Source: CAYTNY01 sp964439215 (GTDB taxonomy: Bacteria > Oederibacteriota > PGYV01 > CAYTNY01). From it: a DNA stretch of 20,987 nt. The translations under genes were made by a program, and so were the position numbers. The stretch spans positions 1 to 20,987 of the forward strand of contig CAYTNY010000033.1 of NCBI GenBank assembly GCA_964439215.1. Direction: 5' to 3'. The notes below the pieces were generated by a model. It was given only the letters and a program-made list of their open reading frames with translations. It was not told the origin of the DNA and ran no database searches. This document shows positions 7,937 through 16,849 of the stretch, piece after piece. Each line of letters starts with the position of its first letter. Position 1 is the first letter of the stretch.

Positions 7937-9334
7937 TCAGTACGCGTCGTGATGAAAAACTTCAAGCACGGTTCTGATAAGTATCTTTATATCAAACCAG
8001 ATATCCCAGTTTTCTATATAATACAGGTCGTATTTTATTCTTTCTTCCAGCGATGTATCGCCTCTGAGCCCGTTCACCTGCGCCCATCCTGTTATGCCTG
8101 CTTTTACTCTATGTCTTTCCATATACCTGGGTATCTGTGTCTCAAACCTTTTTACAAAATGCGGCCGCTCCGGCCTGGGCCCCACAAGACTCATTTCGCC
8201 TTTCAGAACATTTATAAGCTGCGGCAGTTCATCAATGCTTGTTTTCCTGATGAAGGCTCCTATACAGGTTGTCCTGCCGTCTCCTTTTTTCGCCCACACA
8301 GGACCCGTCTTGTTTTCGGAATCCATACGCATTGAACGGAACTTATACATATCAAATTCCTTATTATCCCTTCCCACCCTGCTTTGTTTATAAAAAACAG
8401 GGCCCTTTGACGTTAGTTTTATTATAACCGCGGTTAATACCAGAAGCGGAGAAATAACCGCAAGACCGAGAAAAGAACCTGTGATATCAATGGTTCTTTT
8501 AAGAACCCGGCTCCTTTTTTTTGTCAGCGGAAGCTCCCGGACCGTAAATACGGGTATGCCGTGCATCTCATTATAATCTATATTTTTGGTTATTATTCTG
8601 AGGACATCCGAAGCAATCATGAATTTCACCTTTTCATTTGACAGTATAGTATCCGTAATTTCTTTTCTGTTATAATCCGGAACCCCGACAAAAACCTCAT
8701 CTATATCATTTTCTTTTATAAGCCGCGTCATATCTTTCAGGCTGCCAAGGTTTTTAACGCCAAAACGTACGGCTCCTTTTTTAAGACGGCTGTCAACCAT
8801 GCCTATTAACTTATAACCCATCTCCGGGTGCCTTGCAATCCTTTCAATAAGAAGCCTTGAAACTTCCGTGTTTCCCGCGATTAAAAGGCGCTGAATTATA
8901 AGTTCTTTTTTTGAAAGATATCTGTAAACGCTTCTGTAACCATACCTCCACAATACCAGCACAACAGAGGATATAATCCACGTATAAACCAGAACAACAC
9001 GCGAATATGAAAAATCCCTTATGCCAAAAGTAAACGACGCAAGTATAACAACAGAAACCGCGCAGCAGGCAAGAACCGCAAATGCCTCATCAAGCCTGTT
9101 ATGCCCGCTTTGCAGCCTGTAAAGCCCCGCGTAATTAAACGCCAGAAGAAAAACCAAAACCACGACAGGCACGCCGTAAATATAATATTCCAAGGGCGCA
9201 ATACCGTATCTCACATCAATAAGAACAGTGTAAAATCTCACATAATAGGCGGCCAGAAAAGATGCTGCCGCAAACAAAGCGTCGCCCGCTATTATTGCTC
9301 CCTTCATTATATTTGCAGTTGTTTTTTTATCCAT
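7937..9334 (-). CDS. Polyprenyl-phosphate hexose-1-phosphate transferase (WbaP/EpsE-like)
   Basis: The 465-residue membrane protein starts glycan repeat-unit synthesis by moving a sugar-1-phosphate from an NDP-sugar to undecaprenyl phosphate. The N-terminal part has four or five membrane helices (about 10-135). A Rossmann-like CoA-binding-type domain follows (about 145-245, LLIAGNTEVSRLLIERI). The C-terminal catalytic domain (279-465) opens with KRTIDITGS and a re-entrant helix, then KFRSM (331-335), the catalytic Asp-Glu in TSIDELPQ (D368, E369), GPRPER (385-390) and GITGWAQVNGLRG (413-425). These are the signature residues of the large monotopic phosphoglycosyltransferases. Its ATG overlaps the end of the GT4 gene by 8 bp (ATGGATAA), pointing to coupled translation. 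The sugar transferred (glucose, galactose or other) is not determined. Confidence 0.93.
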   Translation of the reverse strand: MDKKTTANIMKGAIIAGDALFAAASFLAAYYVRFYTVLIDVRYGIAPLEYYIYGVPVVVLVFLLAFNYAGLYRLQSGHNRLDEAFAVLACCAVSVVILASFTFGIRDFSYSRVVLVYTWIISSVVLVLWRYGYRSVYRYLSKKELIIQRLLIAGNTEVSRLLIERIARHPEMGYKLIGMVDSRLKKGAVRFGVKNLGSLKDMTRLIKENDIDEVFVGVPDYNRKEITDTILSNEKVKFMIASDVLRIITKNIDYNEMHGIPVFTVRELPLTKKRSRVLKRTIDITGSFLGLAVISPLLVLTAVIIKLTSKGPVFYKQSRVGRDNKEFDMYKFRSMRMDSENKTGPVWAKKGDGRTTCIGAFIRKTSIDELPQLINVLKGEMSLVGPRPERPHFVKRFETQIPRYMERHRVKAGITGWAQVNGLRGDTSLEERIKYDLYYIENWDIWFDIKILIRTVLEVFHHDAY

Positions 9335-10436
9335 TTCCCGCCTTTTCCGTTCTGTTTTTTATAAAATCCGTAATATTTTTCCTGAATATTTCTTCCGAAA
9401 ACCGCAGTGCATTCCCCCTCACTTCTTCTATATCATAAACATTATCTTTTATTAATTCAAGTTTTTTAATAAAGTCCTCCTGTGTTCCGTCAAAAAACTC
9501 ACCGGTTCTTCCTTCTTTTACTATTTCAGCGGCGCCGCCGGTATTAAACGCCAGAACAGGCGCGCCGCAGGCCTGCGCTTCAGCGGTTGTTATGCCGAAA
9601 TCCTCTTCCCCGGGAAACAAAAACGCCCTTGTTTTTCTGTAATTTTCCCGTATAACTTCCCGCGGAACGCTTCCAAGAAAAGATATATTGGATTTTTGCG
9701 CCTGTTTTTTCAGGTCCTCAAACATCGGACCGGCTCCTATGACCCTCAATTCCTTATCCGGCATTCTGTTAAAAACATCAACAACAAAATCTATTTTTTT
9801 ATACTCGGTAAGCGCGCTCACAACAAGAAAAAAATCTTCTTTCTCTGTGTTTTCACAGGGAGTAAAAAAATCCGTATCCACAGGCGGATATATGACATTC
9901 GCTTCTCTTTTATAATACCTGTTTATCCGTTTTGCAACATGCCCTGAATTCGCTATATAATAATCAACCCTTCCGGATACAGCGGCATCCCACTTTCTCA
10001 GAAACGGCATTATCATCTTTATAACCGCGTATTTTAAATATCCGTTCTTTTCAGCCGAAAAATAATTATGGAACTGATCCCACGCGTATCTCATGGGGGT
10101 ATGGCAGTAACAGAAATGGACCGCACCCTTTTTTTTCCTGACGCCCTTTGCGGCGCAGTGGCTGGAAGATATTACAAGATCGTATCCCGCAAGATCAAAA
10201 CTTTCTATGGCCGCGGGAAAAAGAGGAAGAAAATTCCTGTAATTTTTAAGTATCCCCGGTATTTTCCGCAAAAATGAAGTTTTAACCGTATGGTTCTTTA
10301 TTATTTCAGAAACCGCGTTTTCATCATAAATAAGGGTGAATATATCGGCTTCAGGATACAATAAGCAGATCTGTTCCAGTACCTTTTCTCCGCCCCTCAT
10401 ACCCGTAAGCCAGTCATGTATTATCGCTGTTTTCAA
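9327..10436 (-). CDS. GT4 family glycosyltransferase
   Basis: The 369-residue cytoplasmic GT-B enzyme transfers a sugar, in relatives often mannose, to a lipid-linked glycan. It begins MKTAIIHDWLTGMRGGEKV, a start typical for this subgroup, and has HTPMRYAWD (112-120), IANSGHVAKRI (161-171), VIYPPVDTDFF (181-191) and the GT4 donor motif E278-x7-E286 in EEDFGITTAE. I place the start at TTG 10436: it has GGAG at 7 nt, gives the expected family N-terminus, and overlaps the upstream stop as TTGA. An in-frame ATG at 10517 would add 27 residues inside the GT9 gene and is less likely. The gene overlaps both its neighbours, so translation is probably coupled. Confidence 0.9.
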   Translation of the reverse strand: MKTAIIHDWLTGMRGGEKVLEQICLLYPEADIFTLIYDENAVSEIIKNHTVKTSFLRKIPGILKNYRNFLPLFPAAIESFDLAGYDLVISSSHCAAKGVRKKKGAVHFCYCHTPMRYAWDQFHNYFSAEKNGYLKYAVIKMIMPFLRKWDAAVSGRVDYYIANSGHVAKRINRYYKREANVIYPPVDTDFFTPCENTEKEDFFLVVSALTEYKKIDFVVDVFNRMPDKELRVIGAGPMFEDLKKQAQKSNISFLGSVPREVIRENYRKTRAFLFPGEEDFGITTAEAQACGAPVLAFNTGGAAEIVKEGRTGEFFDGTQEDFIKKLELIKDNVYDIEEVRGNALRFSEEIFRKNITDFIKNRTEKAGNG

Positions 10437-11464
10437 AACCGTTCTCCAAGCATTTTTTTTATTTCCTCCAGAACCTTTGAAACCTTTATTTTTTTCATAC
10501 ATATATTGTCCGTACATTTTAAAAACTCTTTTTTATGGACGCTTTCGGGCTCATAACACGGCGGGCAGCTTTCATCCGCGGTTATATTTACGGAATTTCC
10601 GCCCCTTGCTCCGAACACATCCGGCGAACTGGGACCGAAAAGCCCTATCGTATTCACACCCGCGGCAGCGGCTATATGCAAAGGGCCCGTATCAGGGCCC
10701 GCAAAGCAGCTCATTTTGGAAACATAATACACAAAATCCGCCATACCTGTTATCACCTCCACAGCGCCCGGGACAGCTTTGGCAGTCTTTTCAACATTTT
10801 CCCTGTCCATTTCGCCCCCAAAAACAAACACCCCGGCTCCCCGCGCGGATATTATTTTTCCCAATTCAATAAAATTTTCAACGGGCCATCTTTTTGTAAA
10901 CATCACGGTCCCCGGGTTTACCCCTCCTCCGGGAAACAGGCCTATATTGACCGTGGTATCCGGTATGTCAATCTTAACTTCGGGAGCTTCCGGAATCTTT
11001 ATCCGGGTATGCCATCTCTGCCTCTGCGCCCCCGCCGCATCCGTTACCGAAAGATATCTTTCGGTTTCATGCAGCGCCGGATTGAATTCCGCGCTGAAAT
11101 CCAGGCTCTTTCCGAGCTGTTTCCACCTGAACCCGCTGTTCCTGCGCGCGCCGAGCATCTGGGTAAAAATATACGATTTCCTGTCGCGGTGAAAATTAAC
11201 CGCAATATCAAATTTTTCGCGCCGCAGAACCGCGGTTATTCTTAAAAACTCCGCGATTTTCCCGGGGTCAAACGTATGCACTCTGTCCGCTCCGTCAAGA
11301 AGAAGCGCTATATCCCTCACTCTGTCCGCGCACAGAAAATGAACCTCAGCACCGCTGTTTTTCAGGGCGCGCAGCGCCGGAGTAGTCTGCACAATATCTC
11401 CGAAGCTGTAAAGTTTTATGACAAGAACCTTTTTTCCGCGCAGGTTTTCCTTTTCTATACCCAT
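10433..11464 (-). CDS. GT9 family glycosyltransferase (heptosyltransferase-like)
   Basis: The 343-residue product belongs to the ADP-heptose:LPS heptosyltransferase family. The acceptor-side domain starts VLVIKLYSFGDIVQTTPAL with Asp23 at the position of the catalytic Asp of WaaC/WaaF. The donor-side domain has FPGGGVNPGTV (177-187), KRWP (191-194), GPDTGPLHIAAAAG (256-269) and GLFGPSSP (274-281). The C-terminal SCPPCYEP with further Cys near 317 and 322 matches a cysteine-bearing tail common in GT9 proteins outside proteobacteria. It would act at the cytoplasmic face of the inner membrane. Whether the donor is ADP-heptose is unknown, since no heptose biosynthesis genes are here. It overlaps the second GT9 gene upstream by 10 bp and the GT4 gene by 4 bp; AAAGGA precedes its ATG. 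Confidence 0.9.
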   Translation of the reverse strand: MGIEKENLRGKKVLVIKLYSFGDIVQTTPALRALKNSGAEVHFLCADRVRDIALLLDGADRVHTFDPGKIAEFLRITAVLRREKFDIAVNFHRDRKSYIFTQMLGARRNSGFRWKQLGKSLDFSAEFNPALHETERYLSVTDAAGAQRQRWHTRIKIPEAPEVKIDIPDTTVNIGLFPGGGVNPGTVMFTKRWPVENFIELGKIISARGAGVFVFGGEMDRENVEKTAKAVPGAVEVITGMADFVYYVSKMSCFAGPDTGPLHIAAAAGVNTIGLFGPSSPDVFGARGGNSVNITADESCPPCYEPESVHKKEFLKCTDNICMKKIKVSKVLEEIKKMLGERF

Positions 11465-12582
11465 TTCTTTATCCTTTCATATACCATCTCCGGTGTTATC
11501 CCGGTCATACAGATATGCCCTTCTTTTTCGTTGACACATACATTTGACTCGCACGGCCCGCAGTGAACCGGAATTCTGAATATTTCCAGTTTTCCGCTGT
11601 CCACCTTCGGCTTCCATCGTCCGTATTCAACAATATATCCCGCGATAACCGCGGTATTAACGCCCGAATAAGCGGAAAAATACTGCATAACAGAATCACT
11701 GCCTATAAACAATCCGCATCTCTTTATTACTGCAATGGTCTCCTCCCAGCCAAGGCCCACAAGATCAACAGTTCCCGGGATTTCAAATATCTTTTTCATC
11801 AGCCCTTTTTCCGCCGGCCCTCCGCTTATAAAAAAGACCGTTTCCGGGTTTTTTCCGCGTATCATATTTATAAGCCGGACATAGTTTTCCTCTCCCCACA
11901 TCCTGGAAGCATAACCCGCAAAAGGGTGTATAAATATTTTTTTATTTTTTTCATGTCCGGATATTATTTTTCCCGCGGCTTCTTCGGCCGCAGGACCGCC
12001 GGGGAAATTCATTTCGATTTTTCCCGGAAAACTTTCAACCCCGAGAAGACGCAGGTTTTTGTCTATTTCGTGTTCATTCTTGTCATAAGACACGGCATTA
12101 TCCAGCATAAATCCGCCGCCGGCGCATCCGTATCCCGTAATATATTTTACCCCGCCCATAAAAAGCGCGGCTATGTTCCTTATGTCCCCTCTGAGCTCAA
12201 AAGCCGCATCATACTTTTCTTTTCTTATATTCTTTACCGCTGCAAACAACGTTCTTAACGATAGCAGCCGCCCCCCGGAAAACCAGCCCTTATCAATCTT
12301 TATTATTTTTTTTATCCCCGGACCTCCTTTCAGCAAAAATGCCGTCTCCGCGGATACAAGGGCGTGAATCTCGGCTTCAGGGTATTTTTTAACAAGTCTT
12401 TCAAAAAAAGGAAGCGCCTGCACCACATCCCCTGCCTGGTCCGCTCTCACAACAAGAATTTTTCTGAATGACGGCGGCCTTTTTCTGAAAAACCGGAAAG
12501 GAAAAAAAATAAAATACCCCAGAATATCTATGATAAAAATTATTGTTTTTTTATAAGATTTTTTAAAAACGTATTTTTGCAT
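11455..12582 (-). CDS. GT9-like glycosyltransferase, divergent donor motif, N-terminal membrane helix
   Basis: The 375-residue product has the GT9 entry KILVVRADQAGDVVQALP with Asp52 at the catalytic position, FIHPFAGYASRMW (217-229) as the donor phosphate region, and a cysteine tail CGPC (341-344) with Cys349. Two differences from its neighbour stand out. First, residues 12-32 are a hydrophobic, probably membrane-anchoring helix preceded by basic residues. Second, the block that normally reads pDtGpLHiAaA is GSDSVMQYFSAYSG (294-307), so the usual His is replaced. It may therefore use another donor or be weakly active; this is inference. Its ATG follows the lon TAG with no gap, in the same frame, and only an A-rich, poor ribosome site is visible, so translation probably depends on lon. 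Confidence 0.85.
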   Translation of the reverse strand: MQKYVFKKSYKKTIIFIIDILGYFIFFPFRFFRKRPPSFRKILVVRADQAGDVVQALPFFERLVKKYPEAEIHALVSAETAFLLKGGPGIKKIIKIDKGWFSGGRLLSLRTLFAAVKNIRKEKYDAAFELRGDIRNIAALFMGGVKYITGYGCAGGGFMLDNAVSYDKNEHEIDKNLRLLGVESFPGKIEMNFPGGPAAEEAAGKIISGHEKNKKIFIHPFAGYASRMWGEENYVRLINMIRGKNPETVFFISGGPAEKGLMKKIFEIPGTVDLVGLGWEETIAVIKRCGLFIGSDSVMQYFSAYSGVNTAVIAGYIVEYGRWKPKVDSGKLEIFRIPVHCGPCESNVCVNEKEGHICMTGITPEMVYERIKKWV

Positions 12583-14997
12583 CTATTTTTTCTTTTTTGC
12601 CGTTTTTTTTGCCTTTTTGCCTTTTTTCGGCCGCGAAACCCCCGGGCCGAGTGCAATTTCAATCACTTCATCCATAGTTTTCACAAAATGAAATTTCAGC
12701 GTTTTTTTAACATAGTCAGGAAGGTCTTCATAATCCTTTTTATTATAATAAGGCACTATAACCTCTTCCATTCCGTTTCTTGCGGCCGCTATTGTTTTTT
12801 CCTTAAGCCCGCCTATGGGTAGAACCCTGCCCCGCAGAGTTATCTCGCCTGTCATCGCGACTTTCTTTTTAACGGGTTTTCCGGTAAAGGCCGATATTAT
12901 CGCGGCCGCAAGTGTTATGCCCGCGGAAGGCCCGTCTTTTGGTATTGCCCCTTCAGGCACGTGAATATGTATGTCTTTTCTTGAAAAATCCTCAGGCTTG
13001 AGCCCCAGAATTTCGGACTTGGACCTTGTATAGGACAATGCGGCCTGCGCCGATTCTTTCATAACATCCCCCAGTTTTCCCGTAAGGAGCAGCACACCCC
13101 GCCCTCTTACAATGCTCACTTCTATAACAAGAACATCCCCGCCGAACTCCGTCCACGCCATGCCTGTTGCAGTTCCTACATCATTCAGGTCAGAAGCCGG
13201 TACATCCTTGAATTTCGGAACACCCAGATACTTGTGTATATTTTTGGAAGTAAGGCTTATTTTAGAGAACCTTTTGCCGGGCATTACTTTTTCCTTTGCC
13301 GCTTTTCTGCATACGGTCTTTATTTCTCTTTCAAGATTTCTCACCCCTGCTTCGCGGGTATAATACTCAATAATGCTGTGTATGCCGTCCGCCGTAAAAA
13401 GCAGATCTCCGGCAGCCAGCCCGTGTTTTTCAAGCTGTTTGGGAATAAGATGTTTTTGAGCTATCTTTTCTTTTTCTTTTGACGTATAGCTGTTTATCTC
13501 TATAATTTCCATTCTGTCCCTGAGCGGGGCGGGTATCCCGTAAAGTGTATTTGCGGTGGTAATAAACATTATATCGGACAGGTCAAACTCCGTATCCAGG
13601 TAATGGTCCATAAAAGTCGCGTTCTGTTCGGGATCAAGCACTTCCAGCATTGCCGCGGCAGGATCTCCCCTGAAGTCAGACGCCATTTTATCAATCTCAT
13701 CCATTAAAAAAACAGGGTTTCTTGTCTTTGCTTTTTTCACGGACTGAATAATTCTTCCGGGCAGCGCGCCTATATACGTTCTTCTGTGCCCTCTTATTTC
13801 AGCTTCGTCCCTTACTCCGCCGAGCGACAGTCTTACAAAATTTCTGCCCAGAGCATCCGCAACGGATCTTCCAAGCGATGTTTTCCCTGTGCCCGGGGGC
13901 CCCACAAAACAGATAATAGGATCCTGCATTCTGTTCTTCACATTTTTCTTTACGGCAAGATGTTCTATTATTCTTTCCTTGGGTTTTTCAAGCCCGGAGT
14001 GGTCGGCATCAAGCGTTTTCTGCACTCTTTTTATGTCTATAATTTCCTTGCTTTTTTTTGTCCAGGGCAGCGATATGAGCCAGTCCAGATAGGTTCTTAT
14101 AACCGTGGCTTCGGCTGACATCGGCATCATCTTTTCAAGCCGGTCAAGTTCTTTTATTGCTTTTTCCTCCGCATCTTTGGGCATGCCGGCTTTTTTTATT
14201 TTTTCCCTGAGTTCTTCAAGTTCATTATATGCGGCATCGCCCTTGCCAAGTTCTTTCTGAATGGCTTTAAGCTGTTCGGATAAATAATATTCCCGCTGTG
14301 ATTTTTCAAGCTGGCTCTTTACTTTGCCCTGTATCTTTTTTTCGATCTCAAGTATTTCATTTTCTCTTTTAAGTATTACGGATATTTTATGAAGCCTTTT
14401 AGCGGGATCCGAAGTATCCAGAAGGTCCTGTTTTTCTTCGTGTTTAAGCGTAATATGAGCGGCCATGACATCAGCCAGCCGCCCCGGATTATTTATATCC
14501 GATACGGACATTATTGTTTCAGGAGGTATTTTTTTATTCATTTTTACATGTTTCTGAAATTCCTCCAGCGTAACCCTTATAAGCGCCTCTGCTTCTTTGC
14601 TCTTTACCTCAGCCTCGGGAATTTCATCTATTTCAACTTCGTAATAAGGCGCCCGGCTCGTATATTCTTTTACCTTTCCTCTTGTAAGCCCTTCAACCAG
14701 AACCCTTATTGCTCCATCGGGAAGTTTCAGTATCTGAAGTATTTCCGATACCGTGCCCACATCATAAATATCTTTTTCCTGAGGGTCATCGGTTCTTGCG
14801 TCCTTCTGTGCGACAAGAAATATTATTCTATCCTGTTCCATAGCCGCTTCAAGAGCTTTAATGGATTTTTCTCTTCCCACAAAAAGCGGTATAACCATAT
14901 TCGGAAAAATCACAAGGTCCCGAAGAGCCAAAAGCGGCATTTTTTTATTTTTTGAATTGAATTCTCTGGCAGTCATTTTTTCCATTTCTGCAGCCAT
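12583..14997 (-). CDS. lon: ATP-dependent protease Lon
   Basis: The 804-residue product is a full-length bacterial LonA that degrades misfolded and regulatory proteins in the cytoplasm as a hexamer. The N-terminal substrate-binding domain starts at MPLLALRDLVIFPNM (20-34) and continues to about 305 with a coiled-coil section. The AAA+ module has Walker A GPPGTGKT (366-373), Walker B LMDEID (431-436) and arginine-finger region PAPLRDRME. The protease domain has the Ser-Lys dyad Ser691 (PKDGPSAG) and Lys734 (KEKTIAAARNG), 43 residues apart as in E. coli Lon. The end is unusual: residues 791-804 are a Lys-rich tail (10 Lys in 14), not part of the conserved domain. The ATG has a GGGAGAGGGAT leader and lies 13 bp after clpX. 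Lon directly after clpPX is a common order in bacteria. Confidence 0.98.
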   Translation of the reverse strand: MAAEMEKMTAREFNSKNKKMPLLALRDLVIFPNMVIPLFVGREKSIKALEAAMEQDRIIFLVAQKDARTDDPQEKDIYDVGTVSEILQILKLPDGAIRVLVEGLTRGKVKEYTSRAPYYEVEIDEIPEAEVKSKEAEALIRVTLEEFQKHVKMNKKIPPETIMSVSDINNPGRLADVMAAHITLKHEEKQDLLDTSDPAKRLHKISVILKRENEILEIEKKIQGKVKSQLEKSQREYYLSEQLKAIQKELGKGDAAYNELEELREKIKKAGMPKDAEEKAIKELDRLEKMMPMSAEATVIRTYLDWLISLPWTKKSKEIIDIKRVQKTLDADHSGLEKPKERIIEHLAVKKNVKNRMQDPIICFVGPPGTGKTSLGRSVADALGRNFVRLSLGGVRDEAEIRGHRRTYIGALPGRIIQSVKKAKTRNPVFLMDEIDKMASDFRGDPAAAMLEVLDPEQNATFMDHYLDTEFDLSDIMFITTANTLYGIPAPLRDRMEIIEINSYTSKEKEKIAQKHLIPKQLEKHGLAAGDLLFTADGIHSIIEYYTREAGVRNLEREIKTVCRKAAKEKVMPGKRFSKISLTSKNIHKYLGVPKFKDVPASDLNDVGTATGMAWTEFGGDVLVIEVSIVRGRGVLLLTGKLGDVMKESAQAALSYTRSKSEILGLKPEDFSRKDIHIHVPEGAIPKDGPSAGITLAAAIISAFTGKPVKKKVAMTGEITLRGRVLPIGGLKEKTIAAARNGMEEVIVPYYNKKDYEDLPDYVKKTLKFHFVKTMDEVIEIALGPGVSRPKKGKKAKKTAKKKK

Positions 14998-15010
14998 ATC
15001 CCTCTCCCTT

Positions 15011-16225
15011 CTATGCCGTTTTATTCTTTTTCATCGCGTCAAGTCTGTTCTTTTCGCCTTTTACCACTGCCTCATCAACAACCACTCTTTTAATGTCGTT
15101 TCTTGACGGCAGCTCATACATTATATCAAGCATTATATTTTCAACTATTGAACGTAGCCCTCTGGCGCCGATCTTTTTTTCTATAGCCTGTTTTGCTATT
15201 TCTTCCAGGGCCTCTTTGGTCATTTCAAATTCAGCCCCCTCAAGTTCCAGCATTTTTTCATACTGCCTGACTATGGAATTTTTCGGTTCGGACATAACTC
15301 TGACAAGGTCTTCGGTTTTAAGCTCCTTAAGAGCCGCAATAACCGGTATCCTTCCTATAAATTCGGGTATAAGCCCGAAATGTATAAGGTCTATCGGAAG
15401 TGTTTTCTCAAGCAGTTCTTTTCTTCTGTCTTTTTTTTCTTCCTGTTCGCCTTTATATCCGAAAACCTTGTTTTCGGTTCTGCGGCCGACTATTTTATCC
15501 AGCCCCACAAAAGCGCCGCCGAGAATAAAAAGTATTTTTTTTGTATTTATTTTTATATATTCCTGATGAGGATGCTTTCTGCCGCCTTTTGGAGGCACAC
15601 TTGCCGTGGTTCCTTCTATGATCTTTAAGAGCGCCTGCTGGACCCCTTCGCCCGATACATCCCGGGTGATGGATACATTTTCGCTTTTCTTTGATATTTT
15701 ATCTATTTCATCTATATATATGATCCCTCTTTCGGCATTTTCAACATTGAAATCCGCATTTTCAAGAAGTCTTAAAATTATGTTCTCCACATCCTCGCCC
15801 ACATATCCGGCTTCGGTAAGGGTTGTTGCGTCCGCTATAGCGAACGGCACTTTCAGTATCCTGGCAAGAGTTTCCGCCAAAAGCGTTTTCCCCGAACCGG
15901 TGGGCCCTATAAGCAGAACATTGCTTTTAGAAAGCTCCACATCCTCTTCGGGCACCGGGTTCATTATTCTTTTATAATGGTTATAAACCGCCACGGACAG
16001 AACTTTTTTCGCTTGATCCTGGGAAATAACATATTTATTAAGTTCTTCGTTTATCTTTTTCGGATCCGGAAGATCGGAAAAATCCCCCGGTTTGTTTTTT
16101 CCTCTATCCTCATCCATCATTCCGGAAAATATCTTTACGCATTCGCCGCATACAGCCGAATCGTTCCCCAGAACCAGCCTTCCGGTTTCATTCTCGTTTT
16201 TTCCGCAAAAAGAACATCTTGTCAT
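15011..16225 (-). CDS. clpX: ClpX, ATPase subunit of ClpXP protease
   Basis: The 404-residue unfoldase recognises substrates and feeds them to ClpP. The N-terminal zinc domain has Cys4, Cys7, Cys26 and Cys29. The AAA+ module shows Walker A GPTGSGKT (107-114), pore-1 loop GYVGED (140-145), Walker B IIYIDEID (168-175), GLIPEFIGR (284-292) and sensor-2 GARGLRS (353-359). The ClpP-docking loop, usually IGF, aligns to KVFGYKG around 253-259, so the tripeptide would be FGY: the hydrophobic-Gly-aromatic pattern remains but the residues differ. ATG overlaps the clpP stop by one base (TAATG), so the two are translationally coupled and made together. Confidence 0.98.
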   Translation of the reverse strand: MTRCSFCGKNENETGRLVLGNDSAVCGECVKIFSGMMDEDRGKNKPGDFSDLPDPKKINEELNKYVISQDQAKKVLSVAVYNHYKRIMNPVPEEDVELSKSNVLLIGPTGSGKTLLAETLARILKVPFAIADATTLTEAGYVGEDVENIILRLLENADFNVENAERGIIYIDEIDKISKKSENVSITRDVSGEGVQQALLKIIEGTTASVPPKGGRKHPHQEYIKINTKKILFILGGAFVGLDKIVGRRTENKVFGYKGEQEEKKDRRKELLEKTLPIDLIHFGLIPEFIGRIPVIAALKELKTEDLVRVMSEPKNSIVRQYEKMLELEGAEFEMTKEALEEIAKQAIEKKIGARGLRSIVENIMLDIMYELPSRNDIKRVVVDEAVVKGEKNRLDAMKKNKTA

Positions 16226-16830
16226 TATTCACTGCCCTCTTTTATCTGTTTTTTATTTTCTATAACATCGTCAACTATTCCGTATTTTTTTGCTTCTTCC
16301 GCTCCCATATAAAAATCCCTGTCCGTATCCTTTGCGATCTTTGATATTTTCTGCCCGGTATGCTTCGCGAGTATATTGTTCAGGCTGCGTTTTAATTTCA
16401 ATATCTCTTTTGTATGTATCTCTATCTCGCTCGCCTGCCCCTGAACCCCGCCCAAGGGCTGATGGATCAGAACACGGGAATTTAAAAGCGCGTATCTTTT
16501 CCCCGGCGTACCGGCCGCAAGAAGAACCGCCGCCATACTGGCCGCCTGTCCCACGCATATAGTGGAAACCGGCGCCTGTATAAACTGAACCGTGTCATAA
16601 ATCGCCATTCCTGCCGTAACAACTCCTCCCGGACTGTTTATATAAAGCGATATTTCTTTTTTGGAGTCTTCACCCTCAAGAAAAAGAAGCTGGGCGATTA
16701 TAAGATTTGCAACGTCGTCATTTATAGGCGTACCCACAAAAATAATCCGTTCTTTAAGCAGCCTGGAATAAATGTCATAGGCCCGCTCTCCTCTTTCATT
16801 CTGTTCAACAACCATGGGTATAAGCGTCAT
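16225..16830 (-). CDS. clpP: ClpP, proteolytic subunit of ClpXP
   Basis: The 201-residue serine protease forms the tetradecameric chamber. The start MTLIPMVVEQNERGERAYD is the standard family N-terminus. GGAGG lies 5 nt before this ATG (16830), so the longer reading from 16866, which would run into tig, is rejected. The catalytic triad is Ser98 (QAASMA), His123 (LIHQP) and Asp172 (TDRDFYM), one residue off E. coli mature numbering. SPGGVVTAG (66-74) is the oxyanion-side glycine strand. It lies 19 bp after tig and overlaps clpX by one base. I see no CtsR- or HrcA-type operator upstream in the operon leader, so heat-shock control is not evident. Confidence 0.98.
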   Translation of the reverse strand: MTLIPMVVEQNERGERAYDIYSRLLKERIIFVGTPINDDVANLIIAQLLFLEGEDSKKEISLYINSPGGVVTAGMAIYDTVQFIQAPVSTICVGQAASMAAVLLAAGTPGKRYALLNSRVLIHQPLGGVQGQASEIEIHTKEILKLKRSLNNILAKHTGQKISKIAKDTDRDFYMGAEEAKKYGIVDDVIENKKQIKEGSE

Positions 16831-16849
16831 AGTTTCCTCCGGTTTATTA

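Noticed and set aside
10437..10517. Longer GT4 start at ATG 10517
   Set aside because: Would add 27 residues inside the GT9 gene with no ribosome site; TTG 10436 has GGAG, gives the family N-terminus and overlaps the upstream stop.
12583..12610. Programmed -1 frameshift at A-AAA-AAG in the lon tail
   Set aside because: The -1 frame adds only about nine residues before a stop and no stimulatory structure is obvious; most likely a by-product of Lys codons.
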